Shown piece after piece: positions 1-8,512 of a stretch of DNA of 64,000 bases. The notes beneath the pieces are model-generated. The model searched no databases. It had not been told where the DNA came from and saw only the letters and a list, made by a program, of their open reading frames with translations. The stretch covers positions 372,001-436,000 of the forward strand of contig DATGUP010000003.1 of NCBI GenBank assembly GCA_035301265.1, read 5' to 3'. Each line of letters begins with the position of its first letter. The first letter of the stretch is position 1. Source of the stretch: DATGUP01 sp035301265 (GTDB taxonomy: Bacteria; Bacillota; Bacilli; Bacillales; Amphibacillaceae). The translations under genes and the position numbers were made by a program.

Positions 1-150
1 ATAGTTTTCTACTGCGAGTTGTATACTTTCGAGCTGTTCTTCATTTGGCACTTTGTTTTTTGCTTTTTCACTGTCAGGAAATAAACATCCGGTTAAAAAA
101 ATAAATGCAATAAATATAAAACTCAAGCCAATATAGCGATGACTCATCAT
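1..150 (-). CDS. yphF: YphF-like sporulation-region lipoprotein (N-terminal 50 residues only)
   Basis: The start codon lies at 148-150 behind a GGGAGG ribosome site and the frame stays open to the window edge, so only 50 residues are visible. They form a lipoprotein signal: a hydrophobic stretch, then the lipobox FLTGC and a charged, lysine/glutamate-rich linker. The product should therefore be lipid-anchored on the outer face of the membrane. The family call rests mostly on position, next to yphE as in B. subtilis (spoIVA-yphF-yphE-gpsA-der). No function is known to me. Confidence 0.6.
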   Translation of the reverse strand, partial: MMSHRYIGLSFIFIAFIFLTGCLFPDSEKAKNKVPNEEQLESIQLAVENY

Positions 151-164
151 ACAACCTCCCTGCC

Positions 165-362
165 CTAGCCTGTCGGTCCGCTAAATACGATGTACATAAC
201 AATCAGCCCACCTACAATGAGCGATATGTAAGCAAGAAATGCAACAATGCCAGCAAGCCAACCTTTTAGTTTTCTTCTGCTCAATTGAATAAGAATAATG
301 GCTAAGATGAGAAGGGCTATTCCAATAAATGAAATGATTTCTTTTAACTCTGACTCTGACAT
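165..362 (-). CDS. yphE: YphE, small DUF2768-type membrane protein
   Basis: A 65-residue protein with two hydrophobic segments (about residues 9-27 and 38-60) separated by a basic loop (RRKLKGW), so most likely a two-pass membrane protein. The start has a good GAGGTGGAAGG ribosome site. It lies just upstream of the yphF lipoprotein gene and downstream of spoVIF/gpsA, matching the B. subtilis yphE position and length (about 67 residues). The family has no established function. The small size and conserved neighbourhood argue that it is a real gene. Confidence 0.7.
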   Translation of the reverse strand: MSESELKEIISFIGIALLILAIILIQLSRRKLKGWLAGIVAFLAYISLIVGGLIVMYIVFSGPTG

Positions 363-455
363 CCTTCCACCTCTTTTAAATCAAACTTATCCATTGCAAG
401 CGTATTATAACATATGAAATATCGAACAGCTAAAAGTGCCTCACATAATATATTT

Positions 456-482
456 CGGGATGAAGGGGGCTTCTTCATCCCG
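456..482 (-). terminator. Perfect 10-bp hairpin downstream of spoVIF
   Basis: CGGGATGAAG at 456-465 and its exact complement at 473-482 enclose a 7-base loop. It lies 100 bases past the spoVIF stop, before yphE. There is no strong T-run on either side, only an AT-rich tail, so it may be a weak terminator or a processing/attenuation hairpin. Confidence 0.45.
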
Positions 483-583
483 ATTGAACTAAATAATACC
501 CGATGCAACTCTATCCATGAATGCTTGTGCGGTTTATATTATGCAAGTAAATACCTTGTTGTATACTCACTTGCCTAGATCGG

Positions 584-850
584 CTAGTTTTTGAAGAATT
601 GATTCAGCGATTGCATATTTAATGGCACGTCATTATTAGTGATTGCTTGAACGATCCTGTTTTCTTTTTCCTTTGACAAAGGTTTATTAGCCATCGTTGC
701 TAATTGTTTAACAAGTGCACGAACGGTTTTTTCATCCGTAAAATCCGCATTTTTAACAGAATCTGCAACTTTGTATATTTCTTCAGGCCGAATATTTGCT
801 TTTTGTTGAATGTTGTCAAAAACACTTTTTCGTGAATGTGAATTGCCCAC
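584..850 (-). CDS. spoVIF: Stage VI sporulation protein F
   Basis: A short acidic/basic soluble protein of the SpoVIF (YjcC) family, needed in B. subtilis for assembly of late spore-coat proteins in the mother cell. I set the start at the GTG at 848-850, which has a perfect AAGGAGG site 7 bases upstream, giving 88 residues. The in-frame ATG at 883 lacks a ribosome site and overlaps a sigma-K-type -10 element. The core matches the family as I remember it: SVFDNIQQKANI, then a helix with LVKQLATMANKPLSKEKE. In B. subtilis this gene sits elsewhere, so its place next to gpsA is a lineage difference. Confidence 0.8.
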   Translation of the reverse strand: MGNSHSRKSVFDNIQQKANIRPEEIYKVADSVKNADFTDEKTVRALVKQLATMANKPLSKEKENRIVQAITNNDVPLNMQSLNQFFKN

Positions 851-882
851 ATGCTCGCCTCCTTGCTGTGTGAATTCAAACA

Positions 883-911
883 TAGTATATGCATAGGAGG
901 AATGAGCGTGT
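883..911 (-). promoter_or_regulatory. Candidate sigma-K promoter of spoVIF
   Basis: Reading the minus strand, ACAC at 911-908 is followed after 16 bases by CATATACTA at 891-883. This fits the sigma-K pattern (AC at -35, CATAnnnTA at -10). It is correctly placed before the GTG start at 850, and a late mother-cell sigma factor suits a coat-assembly protein. Confidence 0.5.
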
Positions 912-916
912 GATGG

Positions 917-1948
917 CTAACACCTATCATCCAGTAAAGCGGAAATGTCATCCATTTCTTCTCTTTTCGTACGGTTCATCAATTGACCGACAACTTGTTT
1001 TGGTTCAACGTTTTCATATAGTATTTGGTAAATGCCGGTTGTTATCGGCATTTCGATATTTTGTTTCTTAGCAAACTGATAAGCAGCCTTTACTGTTCTA
1101 GCTCCTTCAACAACCATGCCCATCTGATTTAGAACATCGTCCAATTTTTTTCCTTTGCCCAAAAGATGACCAGCCTGCCAATTGCGACTATGGTTACTTG
1201 TGCAGGTCACCATTAAATCACCGACTCCGGGGAGCCCCAAAAATGTCAGTGGATTAGCACCTAATGATGTTCCTAAACGAGCTATTTCTGCAAGTCCCCT
1301 TGTCATAAGAGCTGCTTTAGCATTGTCTCCATAGCCAAGACCATCTGATATACCTGCCCCAAGTGCGATGATATTTTTTAGTGCGCCCCCGAGTTCAATA
1401 CCGACCGTATCTGTACTTGTGTAAACACGAAAAGATTCGTTTATGAATAAATCTTGTGCACGTTCGGCATGATTTTCATTAACAGATGAAACCGTTACTG
1501 TTGTTGGCTGTCTTTTAGCCACTTCCTCAGCATGACTCGGGCCAGATAGTACAACAACATCGTTTTCATGATATGTATTAAGTTCTTCCCCAATCATCTG
1601 TGATACGCGTTTTAATGAACCGGGTTCTATACCTTTAGTCGCATGGATAATCGTCTGGGATGGATTGACATATGGATTCATTTGTATGCATACGTCACGA
1701 ATGGCTTTTGTCGGGACAACCATGACGATGAAAGATACGTCTTTAAGAGCCTCTTCCAAACGGTAGAAAGCTCGGATTTGCTTCGGGAGCGGGACATCTA
1801 AATATTTTTCATTTTTATGCGCTGTGTTAATCATTTCGGCTTGCTCCTTACGATACGTCCATAGACGAACATCATGACCATTATCGGCCAATACTATACT
1901 TAAAGCACTCCCCCAACTTCCTGCCCCTAATACAGCGACTTTCGCCAT
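917..1948 (-). CDS. gpsA: Glycerol-3-phosphate dehydrogenase [NAD(P)+]
   Basis: Reduces dihydroxyacetone phosphate to sn-glycerol-3-phosphate, the backbone for phospholipid synthesis; cytosolic. At 343 residues it has the family length. The nucleotide-binding GxGSWG loop is at residues 8-13, HATKG is at 102-106, and the catalytic lysine is in GALK (K191), followed by the helix with GLGYGDNAKAALMTRG. The start is preceded by AAGGGGGAAATAAAC. It lies 13 bases after der and probably shares its transcript, as in B. subtilis. Confidence 0.96.
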   Translation of the reverse strand: MAKVAVLGAGSWGSALSIVLADNGHDVRLWTYRKEQAEMINTAHKNEKYLDVPLPKQIRAFYRLEEALKDVSFIVMVVPTKAIRDVCIQMNPYVNPSQTIIHATKGIEPGSLKRVSQMIGEELNTYHENDVVVLSGPSHAEEVAKRQPTTVTVSSVNENHAERAQDLFINESFRVYTSTDTVGIELGGALKNIIALGAGISDGLGYGDNAKAALMTRGLAEIARLGTSLGANPLTFLGLPGVGDLMVTCTSNHSRNWQAGHLLGKGKKLDDVLNQMGMVVEGARTVKAAYQFAKKQNIEMPITTGIYQILYENVEPKQVVGQLMNRTKREEMDDISALLDDRC

Positions 1949-1961
1949 GTTTATTTCCCCC

Positions 1962-3278
1962 TTAGTGTCTTTTCCTTGCTAATATTTTAATCGGTGTTCC
2001 TACAAAACCAAAGGCCTCTCTTATTTTATTTTCAAGAAATCGTTGATACGAAAAATGCATCAGTTCGGGATCATTAACAAATACAACAATACTTGGTGGT
2101 TTAACAGCGACTTGTGTTGCATAAAGAACCTTTAGCTTTTTCCCTTTGACAGTCGGATTTGGATTCATGGCAAGAGCATCCATAATGACATCGTTCAATA
2201 TGTTTGTTGGGATGCGTTTTGCATGATTTTCACTCGCCAGTTCAATAGCAGGTATTAACGTGTGAAGGCGCTTTTTTGTTTTTGCGGATAAAAAAACGAT
2301 CGGTGCATATTCAAGAAACCGAAATTGTGAACGTATGCTTAACTCAAATTCTTTCATCGCTTGACTTTTTTCTTTTTTTACAGCATCCCACTTATTTACA
2401 ACTATAACAATTGCTCGTCCAGCATCATGGGCATATCCGGCGATTTTTTTGTCCTGTTCCCGAATCCCTGTCTCAGCATCGATTAAAACTAAAACAACAT
2501 CCGATCGTTCAATGGCTTTTAAAGCGCGCAGCACGCTATATTTTTCAATGGCTTCATAGATTTTTCCACGTTTGCGTATCCCAGCGGTATCGATGATGAC
2601 ATAAGATTGTCCATCTTTTTCAAAATAGGTATCAACCGCATCCCTTGTTGTTCCCTCTATATCGCTAACAATAACGCGATTTTCATTTAAAATAGCATTG
2701 ACCAAAGACGATTTTCCTGTATTTGGTCGACCGATTACACTGAAATAAATCGTATCGTCATTCATATGATCGCCTAAGTCTTTGTCTTTAAATAGACCGA
2801 CGACTTCATCTAGCAAATCTCCTAACCCAAGACCATGGGACCCTGAAATAGGAAATGGATCACCAAAGCCAAGAGCATAAAATTCATAAATTCTTTCACG
2901 CATGTCTGGATTGTCGATTTTATTAACAGCAAGGACAACAGGCTTGTTTGCTTTATAAAGTATTTTAGCAATTTCTTCATCGGCTGCTGTTATTCCTTCT
3001 CGTCCATCAACTAGAAATATAATGACATCTGCTTCATCGATCGCAATTTCTGCTTGTGCTCGCATCTGCGTTATTAGAGGTTCATCACCCAGTTCAATTC
3101 CGCCAGTATCTATAATATTGAATGACGTGGTTAACCATTGGGCTTCAGCATAAATTCGATCTCTTGTTATACCCGGAGAATCCTCCACAATGGAAATTCT
3201 TTCGCCGGCTATTCGATTAAAAATAGTGGACTTACCTACATTCGGTCGCCCCACAATTGCAACATCACATTTCCTCAT
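1962..3278 (-). CDS. der: Ribosome biogenesis GTPase Der (EngA)
   Basis: Double-domain GTPase required for late assembly of the 50S subunit. The two G1 loops are visible at residues 10-18 (GRPNVGKST) and 183-191 (GRPNTGKSS). Each is followed by its own switch/G3 element (DTGG near 57-60; DTAG in the second domain) and G4 (NKID at 119-122; NKWD). The C-terminal KH-like domain ends in KIREAFGFVGTPIKILARKR. Length 438 fits the family. The start uses AAAGGA about 10 bases upstream. It heads the der-gpsA pair. Confidence 0.97.
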   Translation of the reverse strand: MRKCDVAIVGRPNVGKSTIFNRIAGERISIVEDSPGITRDRIYAEAQWLTTSFNIIDTGGIELGDEPLITQMRAQAEIAIDEADVIIFLVDGREGITAADEEIAKILYKANKPVVLAVNKIDNPDMRERIYEFYALGFGDPFPISGSHGLGLGDLLDEVVGLFKDKDLGDHMNDDTIYFSVIGRPNTGKSSLVNAILNENRVIVSDIEGTTRDAVDTYFEKDGQSYVIIDTAGIRKRGKIYEAIEKYSVLRALKAIERSDVVLVLIDAETGIREQDKKIAGYAHDAGRAIVIVVNKWDAVKKEKSQAMKEFELSIRSQFRFLEYAPIVFLSAKTKKRLHTLIPAIELASENHAKRIPTNILNDVIMDALAMNPNPTVKGKKLKVLYATQVAVKPPSIVVFVNDPELMHFSYQRFLENKIREAFGFVGTPIKILARKRH

Positions 3279-3451
3279 GAAAGGAACATCCTTTCTTTAT
3301 TTTGACAAAACATAACAAGATGTTCAATGCTAATTCATTTTAGCAAAAGTCACTAGTATTAACAATGGATTTGAAAACTTGATCCTTATCGATAGCCTTT
3401 GAAAAAATAGCACAATCCAGGCGCAGCAACATAGTTTCGATAATGCGATAG

Positions 3452-4060
3452 TTACATTGCTATATGCTTTGCAGATAATTGCAACATCTTTTTTCCTTTC
3501 TGTAAAATGTCCAAACCAATCAGCCATAAAATCGTAACGACCGCACAATCAAGAAAAGCGAGCCCGCCCGCGGTATTTTCTAAACCATAACCTGCCAGCA
3601 CCAAGCTGTACATCAATTCACCGCACGACATTCCCATTAAACCGATCATGACTCTTGTAAAAAACGGTTTAGCTAAACTGGAAATGAATAGTGTGCTGAT
3701 CATAGATAGCATAATCGTTCGTGGCATAAACAGCCATACAGGCGTATTGTGCTCCCAGAAAAGAAGGGCTGTATAACCGATCATGATGATAAACGATGTA
3801 ACCAAAAAACGGCTCCAGCACTGCAAGTGTGCAATCCAAACAGCAACCCCAACAAAAAGAATAAAAAGCGACAGCGATATGGGAAAATGAATATTTTCAA
3901 TATATATGTTTGCACATAAAATGATTAATAAAATCCAACATGAAAAAAATGTTCGCTTCCATGTCTTAGACATAAAAAATGTTGTCAAAACCCAAAAAAT
4001 CCAGGCAAGCCAATAAAATAATAATCCGGTTGTCAATGTCACCAATCCTCCATTAGCCAT
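3452..4060 (-). CDS. yphA: YphA, multi-pass membrane protein
   Basis: A 202-residue, strongly hydrophobic protein with roughly six to seven membrane segments and a basic C-terminal tail ending in LQLSAKHIAM. Length and place match B. subtilis YphA, which lies between ypfD/fni and der. In this window no gene separates it from ypfD or from der, so fni and yphB (seaA) are absent from this position. Function unknown to me. Confidence 0.65.
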   Translation of the reverse strand: MANGGLVTLTTGLLFYWLAWIFWVLTTFFMSKTWKRTFFSCWILLIILCANIYIENIHFPISLSLFILFVGVAVWIAHLQCWSRFLVTSFIIMIGYTALLFWEHNTPVWLFMPRTIMLSMISTLFISSLAKPFFTRVMIGLMGMSCGELMYSLVLAGYGLENTAGGLAFLDCAVVTILWLIGLDILQKGKKMLQLSAKHIAM

Positions 4061-4090
4061 TATGGCTAAAGAGTCTTTTTTTTAAAACAA

Positions 4091-4118
4091 AAAACCCCTT
4101 CCCAATTTGGAAAGGAGC
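4091..4118 (-). terminator. Terminator downstream of ypfD
   Basis: On the minus strand CCTTTCC pairs with GGGAAGG (one G-U pair) around a short loop and is followed by GGTTTTTTG. It sits about 10 bases past the ypfD stop and ends that transcript before yphA. Confidence 0.65.
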
Positions 4119-4127
4119 TTATCGATT

Positions 4128-5261
4128 TCATTGTTTATATTTATTCAGTTCATCACCGATAAAGTCGCCAACTTGAAAACCTGACTGTTCACTATCCTTA
4201 GCATATTCCCTAATGACTTCGGCTGCTTGATCATGCTCTAGTTCTTTGATACTCAATGCAATACGTTCATCTTTTTCATTCACATCAAGCACTTTCACTT
4301 TTATAGTTTGTCCTTCTTCTAATACTTCTTCTGGTGTACCGATGTGTCGATTAGCAATTTGTGAGATATGAACAAGTCCTTCTACACCGGGTAAGACTTC
4401 TACAAAAGCACCGAAATTAACAAGTCGTTTAACCGTTCCCTCTAAAACATCACCCGGAGCCACTCGACTTTCAATGTTTTCCCACGGACCTGGCAACGTT
4501 TTTTTACGAGATAAGGAAATACGTTCGTTATCGCGGTCAATGGATAATATTTGTACTTTTATACTCTCGCCTTCCGATACAACATCTTCAGTTTTTTCAA
4601 CATGTTCATGCGCCAATTCCGATATGTGTACGAGTCCGTCGATGCCACCCAAATCCACAAATGCACCAAAACTTGTAATGCGCTGAACGATGCCTTCGAT
4701 GACTTGCCCTTCTTCAAGCATTTGTAACCGTTCTCGTTTCTTTTTTGCGGCTTCTTCTTCTACAACAGCTCGATGCGAAAGGATCACACGGTTTTGTTCT
4801 TTGTTTAGATCGACTACTTTTACCCTTAATGTTTTATTTTTATAATCCGAAAAATCCTCAACATAATATGTTTCTACCAATGATGCAGGGATAAAACCGC
4901 GCAGTCCCACATCAACAACTAAACCACCTTTAACAATTTCTTTAACTTCTGTTTCAAACACTTCGTCGTTGGCAAACTTTTCAGCTAGATTTTCCCAAGC
5001 TTTATCTGCCTCAACAGCTTTTTTCGATAGCACGATGTCATCGTCTTCCGCTTTTTTAACTTTCAGGACTAACTCATCACCCTCACTTACGACATCACTT
5101 GTTTTTTCTACGTGGAGATTAGACAGTTCACTGATAGGTATGATTCCCTCTGTTTTATAGCCAATATCAACAAGAACCTGCTTTTCCTCTATTTTGACAA
5201 CAATTCCATTAACAATGTCCCCGACGTGTAGGGAAGTGATCTCGTTATCGTGTTCATACAT
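4128..5261 (-). CDS. ypfD: S1-domain RNA-binding protein (YpfD, ribosomal protein S1 homologue)
   Basis: Four consecutive S1 (OB-fold) domains are readable. Each opens with a motif such as VGDIVNGIVVKIEEKQVLVDIG or GQVIEGIVQRITSFGAFVDLGG and closes with an I.LS.K/R segment (ILSHRAV, RISLSRK, RIALSIK). Firmicutes proteins of this type bind RNA but lack the six-domain architecture of E. coli S1. I start at the ATG at 5259-5261, which has AAGGAGG 8 bases upstream, giving 377 residues, close to B. subtilis YpfD. The longer frame upstream has no ribosome site. Confidence 0.9.
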   Translation of the reverse strand: MYEHDNEITSLHVGDIVNGIVVKIEEKQVLVDIGYKTEGIIPISELSNLHVEKTSDVVSEGDELVLKVKKAEDDDIVLSKKAVEADKAWENLAEKFANDEVFETEVKEIVKGGLVVDVGLRGFIPASLVETYYVEDFSDYKNKTLRVKVVDLNKEQNRVILSHRAVVEEEAAKKKRERLQMLEEGQVIEGIVQRITSFGAFVDLGGIDGLVHISELAHEHVEKTEDVVSEGESIKVQILSIDRDNERISLSRKKTLPGPWENIESRVAPGDVLEGTVKRLVNFGAFVEVLPGVEGLVHISQIANRHIGTPEEVLEEGQTIKVKVLDVNEKDERIALSIKELEHDQAAEVIREYAKDSEQSGFQVGDFIGDELNKYKQ

Positions 5262-5590
5262 TAAAAAGACCTCCTTAAAATACAGAAACAACCAATCAGC
5301 AAAAGCGCTTGACACCTATAAATAAAAATCCTTTTTAATAACTTCTAATATCCGGTATTATTTGTCAAGTAAAGCAATTTTAGCTTTAGGAATCGGTATT
5401 TTTTCTTCAATTGTTCTGGTTCTTATAGCACATCGAGTAGATGTCTATCGGTTCAGCTCGTACTTTTCCCTCGCTCTGAAAAATACATGCAATAATGTTA
5501 AGCTTATCAGATCATTACAACGCCTAATCGTACGATCATGAAATTTTTATGATTCCTTTATGTAACACAAAAGGTCAATCAGACATGTTA
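5262..5590. other. Gene-free stretch between ypfD and cmk
   Basis: This 329-base interval holds no plausible reading frame. On the minus strand there is a TTGACA (5363-5368) pointing at ypfD, but I see no matching -10 at normal spacing. A GC-rich palindrome-like AAGCGCTT occurs at about 5304-5311. It presumably carries the ypfD promoter and leader, so ypfD is probably transcribed separately from cmk. Confidence 0.4.
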
Positions 5591-6280
5591 TTACGATTCC
5601 CCCGATCTTATAGCTTGTTTTGCATACTTGAGAATGCACTCAGCCACTTCAATGATAGTTAAATGCGTTGTATCGATTTCGATGGCATCCTCTGCTTTTA
5701 CTAACGGAGCAATATGACGTTTCATATCGATCTGATCTCTTTGTTCAATTTCTTTTTTCAACGTTTCCAAATCCGACGCTATACCTTTGGCTATATTTTC
5801 TTCATGGCGTCGCCTAGCACGTTCTTCTGCCGTAGCGACAAGGAAGATCTTAACCTCTGCATCTGGAATCACATGCGTACCAATGTCACGCCCATCCATA
5901 ACGACCCCACGTTCTTTGGCAAAATGCTGTTGTCTTTTTAGCATTTCCTTTCTAACTTTAGGATGCTCAGCGACATACGAGACAGTGTTCGATACCTTTT
6001 CTGATCTTATCTCGAACGTTACATCCTTTCCGTTTAAAAAAACATGCTGGCCGTCATTTTTGTGTTCTAATTGGATATCGGATTGTATGAGGAGTTTGGC
6101 AAGTTTGTTTTCATCATGTACATCTATGTTCTTTTCAAGCGCGTGTAATGTCAACGTTCGATACATTGCTCCTGTATCAATATAGATATAGGACAGTTTG
6201 TTAGCAACGATTTTTGCGACGGTGCTTTTTCCTGCAGCAGCTGGGCCATCGATGGCTATCGCTATTAGGTTGTCTTTCAT
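5591..6280 (-). CDS. cmk: Cytidylate kinase
   Basis: Phosphorylates CMP/dCMP with ATP for nucleotide recycling; cytosolic. The P-loop GPAAAGKST is at residues 12-20, the TGAMYR element follows in the NMP-binding region, and MDGRDIGTHV and the lid ERARRRHEEN are present. Length 229 is normal. AGAGG lies about 11 bases before the ATG. It precedes ypfD on the strand, as in B. subtilis. Confidence 0.96.
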   Translation of the reverse strand: MKDNLIAIAIDGPAAAGKSTVAKIVANKLSYIYIDTGAMYRTLTLHALEKNIDVHDENKLAKLLIQSDIQLEHKNDGQHVFLNGKDVTFEIRSEKVSNTVSYVAEHPKVRKEMLKRQQHFAKERGVVMDGRDIGTHVIPDAEVKIFLVATAEERARRRHEENIAKGIASDLETLKKEIEQRDQIDMKRHIAPLVKAEDAIEIDTTHLTIIEVAECILKYAKQAIRSGES

Positions 6281-6403
6281 TGCTGTTCATTCCTCTCATT
6301 TTAATCCATCAAAGTCATCCGGTTAATACTAAAGAAACTACATTAATGATAACACAGTTGGAAAAAAAACGTCCATTTTGTTTAAAGATAAGCTAAAAAA
6401 CGA

Positions 6404-7063
6404 TTACATAAGTTCTTTTTGTCTTGCTTCCCATTGCTTTTCAAAACAATACCGGATAATTTTTTCTCGATGGGTGTTTGTGATCGATATAAATTTAATT
6501 GAGGCAGTAGGAACAGCATGCTCAGATAATTTTGTGCGAATGACTTCTGTCTTAGCCTCGACGTAATGATATGATCCTGACTGCATAGGTAAAACAATCC
6601 ACACATTCAAGAGATCCCCTTGTGCCAAATGATTAGAATCGGGTATAAAGATTGACAAACCGCCTCCACTAATATCTTTGGTAACCGTTGTAAACGGCTC
6701 TTTGCATGCTTTTTCAAAATGTACAGCCACATCGACCGCAGTCTGTATGCGAACGTATTCCCGACGCTGAATGCGCTTGATTTTATCTTCTTTTGGAAAA
6801 TCAATAACAAGGACTGGAACGGTTCGTTTCGTTCGCGTGGTAACTGTAGTTTGAAACGAATACACGGATCCATCTTGACCGATATAATTCACCTTTAAAG
6901 GGGTGCCTGTGTGGAGGTAGGTTGCTTTATTTGTCCGCTCATTTATAGGATAGTCAATAAATAAATAATCATCATGCATTTCGACTACTTGAGATCGATA
7001 TTTTTCTGTCATATGTTTGACTTGATTATACAGTTCTAAATGAAGCGTTTTCCCTATTTCCAT
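6404..7063 (-). CDS. motI: PilZ-domain c-di-GMP receptor, flagellar brake (YpfA/MotI)
   Basis: A YcgR-like protein with an N-terminal YcgR_2-type domain (about 1-95) and a C-terminal PilZ domain. The c-di-GMP signature is intact: RxxxR at R101-R105 and DxSxxG at D130, S132 and G135. In B. subtilis the orthologue (YpfA, DgrA, MotI) binds c-di-GMP and slows the flagellar motor through MotA. The strong ribosome site GGGGAGGGGGAATT precedes the ATG. It lies between cmk and ypeB in conserved order. Receptor activity is well supported by the motif; motor interaction is inferred by orthology. Confidence 0.85.
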   Translation of the reverse strand: MEIGKTLHLELYNQVKHMTEKYRSQVVEMHDDYLFIDYPINERTNKATYLHTGTPLKVNYIGQDGSVYSFQTTVTTRTKRTVPVLVIDFPKEDKIKRIQRREYVRIQTAVDVAVHFEKACKEPFTTVTKDISGGGLSIFIPDSNHLAQGDLLNVWIVLPMQSGSYHYVEAKTEVIRTKLSEHAVPTASIKFISITNTHREKIIRYCFEKQWEARQKELM

Positions 7064-7134
7064 AATTCCCCCTCCCCTTGCAATTTCTTTTCATGCGCTC
7101 CCTATGACCATTATTGCAGAAAAGTAAAAAAAGA

Positions 7135-7152
7135 GAAAGGTTTTAACCTTTC
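7135..7152 (-). terminator. Terminator downstream of ypeB
   Basis: GAAAGG/CCTTTC palindrome (up to 8 bp, very small loop) directly after the ypeB stop. The minus strand continues with TCTTTTTTTACTTTT, a good U-tract. Confidence 0.7.
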
Positions 7153-7153
7153 A

Positions 7154-8497
7154 TTACGTCATACTAGCATAGTCTGTTTCTGAATCATTTAACTTTTCAA
7201 CTTTTTCTTCTGAACCATCCATTGCGTTGATAAAAATTCGGTACGTATCGCCTCCCATCGTGCCAATAAATTCGTAGACTAAAACTTCCTCACCAAAATC
7301 ATTATCAATAACAGCCTGATATTCTTCTTGTATGTCTACACTGTCATTTACTTCCTCCTTTGCTTCTTCAGAGGACAAATCAGCTTTAGGAATATCCCTT
7401 TCCTTATGATTCATAAAATAGTTTCTCGCTGTAAAACCGAGTATATCGCCATTATCTAGGGCGACCTTCACTTCTACAGCATCGGAATGCACTCGAGTGT
7501 CTCCCTGTTGATAAAGGAAGGAATAAACTCCAACATTGTCATATTGACTGCTCGCAAAAAGAGACATATCGTTAAACCCGAACTTTTCTAAATATGCCTT
7601 CGCTTTTTCGGCTCCTTTGTGTAAACTTATCTTTTGTTCGTTTATTGGCCTATCAACTAGGAGAGTTATCGGATGCCCTCCTTGCACCGTCATATCCATA
7701 TGCGCGTTTTTGTCATCCCCTTGATAAGACATACTGTAAATCGGTACATCCGCCCCCTTACCACTTTGAGCAATATCGATTTGTTCTGAATGGTCAACTT
7801 GAAATATGTCTTGACTATCTGCCAATGCCTGTTGTTTGTCAATTTTGTCTCCGGATAAATGTTGATAAGCATGTTCTTTTGTATCAACAGTAGTCGAAAA
7901 GGATTGAACGTCGCTTTCTGTAAATTCATCGACAGTATTTTCCACCGTTTTAAAACCGTCTATAATCGTATTATCAGCAGGTTCATCCTGAGTGGCTAGC
8001 GCAAGCTGAACATCCATCCAACGTAAATTATCATCTAAAACGGTATGTTGAACTTGTCGTAATTCATCCTTGATCTCCTCAGATTGATCGTAAAGATTTT
8101 CTAACGTTTCAATTTCTTTGTCAGATAGCGGCTCCTTATCCAGATCTCGTACGGCGGTTCTATAAGTAAACTCACCTATGTTAGCTAGAAATTCTTCTGT
8201 TTTATTAAACGGAAGCAGAGAAAGGGGTAATTGGCCCACATCTGATAACGCTTCAGAAGTTAAACGCCATATTTCAACCATTTGTGGAGATAGCTTGTCT
8301 TTGGAATTCATAGCCAGTGCGGTGCCGATTTTATCATGTAATAAATCGATATGGTACGTTAAATTGTGAAACGACCGTTGATACGTATTTTCAGCTTGAA
8401 TTAATACAGCATTTTTGTCCTGATGTTCCTTGTAACCCCAAAAAGCTGTTCCAATAAAACCGAGGGTAAGAGCTGCAATTAAAATCCAACGAACCAT
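7154..8497 (-). CDS. ypeB: Germination protein YpeB
   Basis: Partner of the cortex-lytic enzyme SleB, needed for its deposition and stability in the inner spore membrane region. The N-terminus is a short basic segment and one membrane helix (about residues 3-20). A long helical region follows, with PepSY-type modules in the C-terminal half (GFNDMSLFASSQYDNVGVYSF; GEEVLVYEFIGTMGGDTYRIFIN). It lies 15 bases after sleB in a bicistronic unit typical of Bacillaceae. Three starts are possible (GTG 8506, ATG 8503, ATG 8497). I chose 8497 because AAAGG is then 10 bases away. Confidence 0.92.
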   Translation of the reverse strand: MVRWILIAALTLGFIGTAFWGYKEHQDKNAVLIQAENTYQRSFHNLTYHIDLLHDKIGTALAMNSKDKLSPQMVEIWRLTSEALSDVGQLPLSLLPFNKTEEFLANIGEFTYRTAVRDLDKEPLSDKEIETLENLYDQSEEIKDELRQVQHTVLDDNLRWMDVQLALATQDEPADNTIIDGFKTVENTVDEFTESDVQSFSTTVDTKEHAYQHLSGDKIDKQQALADSQDIFQVDHSEQIDIAQSGKGADVPIYSMSYQGDDKNAHMDMTVQGGHPITLLVDRPINEQKISLHKGAEKAKAYLEKFGFNDMSLFASSQYDNVGVYSFLYQQGDTRVHSDAVEVKVALDNGDILGFTARNYFMNHKERDIPKADLSSEEAKEEVNDSVDIQEEYQAVIDNDFGEEVLVYEFIGTMGGDTYRIFINAMDGSEEKVEKLNDSETDYASMT

Positions 8498-8512
8498 GAT
8501 CATCACGCCTTT

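Noticed and set aside
3330..3548. 72-codon minus-strand frame after der
   Set aside because: Overlaps yphA in another frame, cysteine-rich nonsense composition, no ribosome site.
5304..5330. cre site upstream of ypfD
   Set aside because: AAGCGCTT core present but the flanking TG is one base out of register with the cre pattern.
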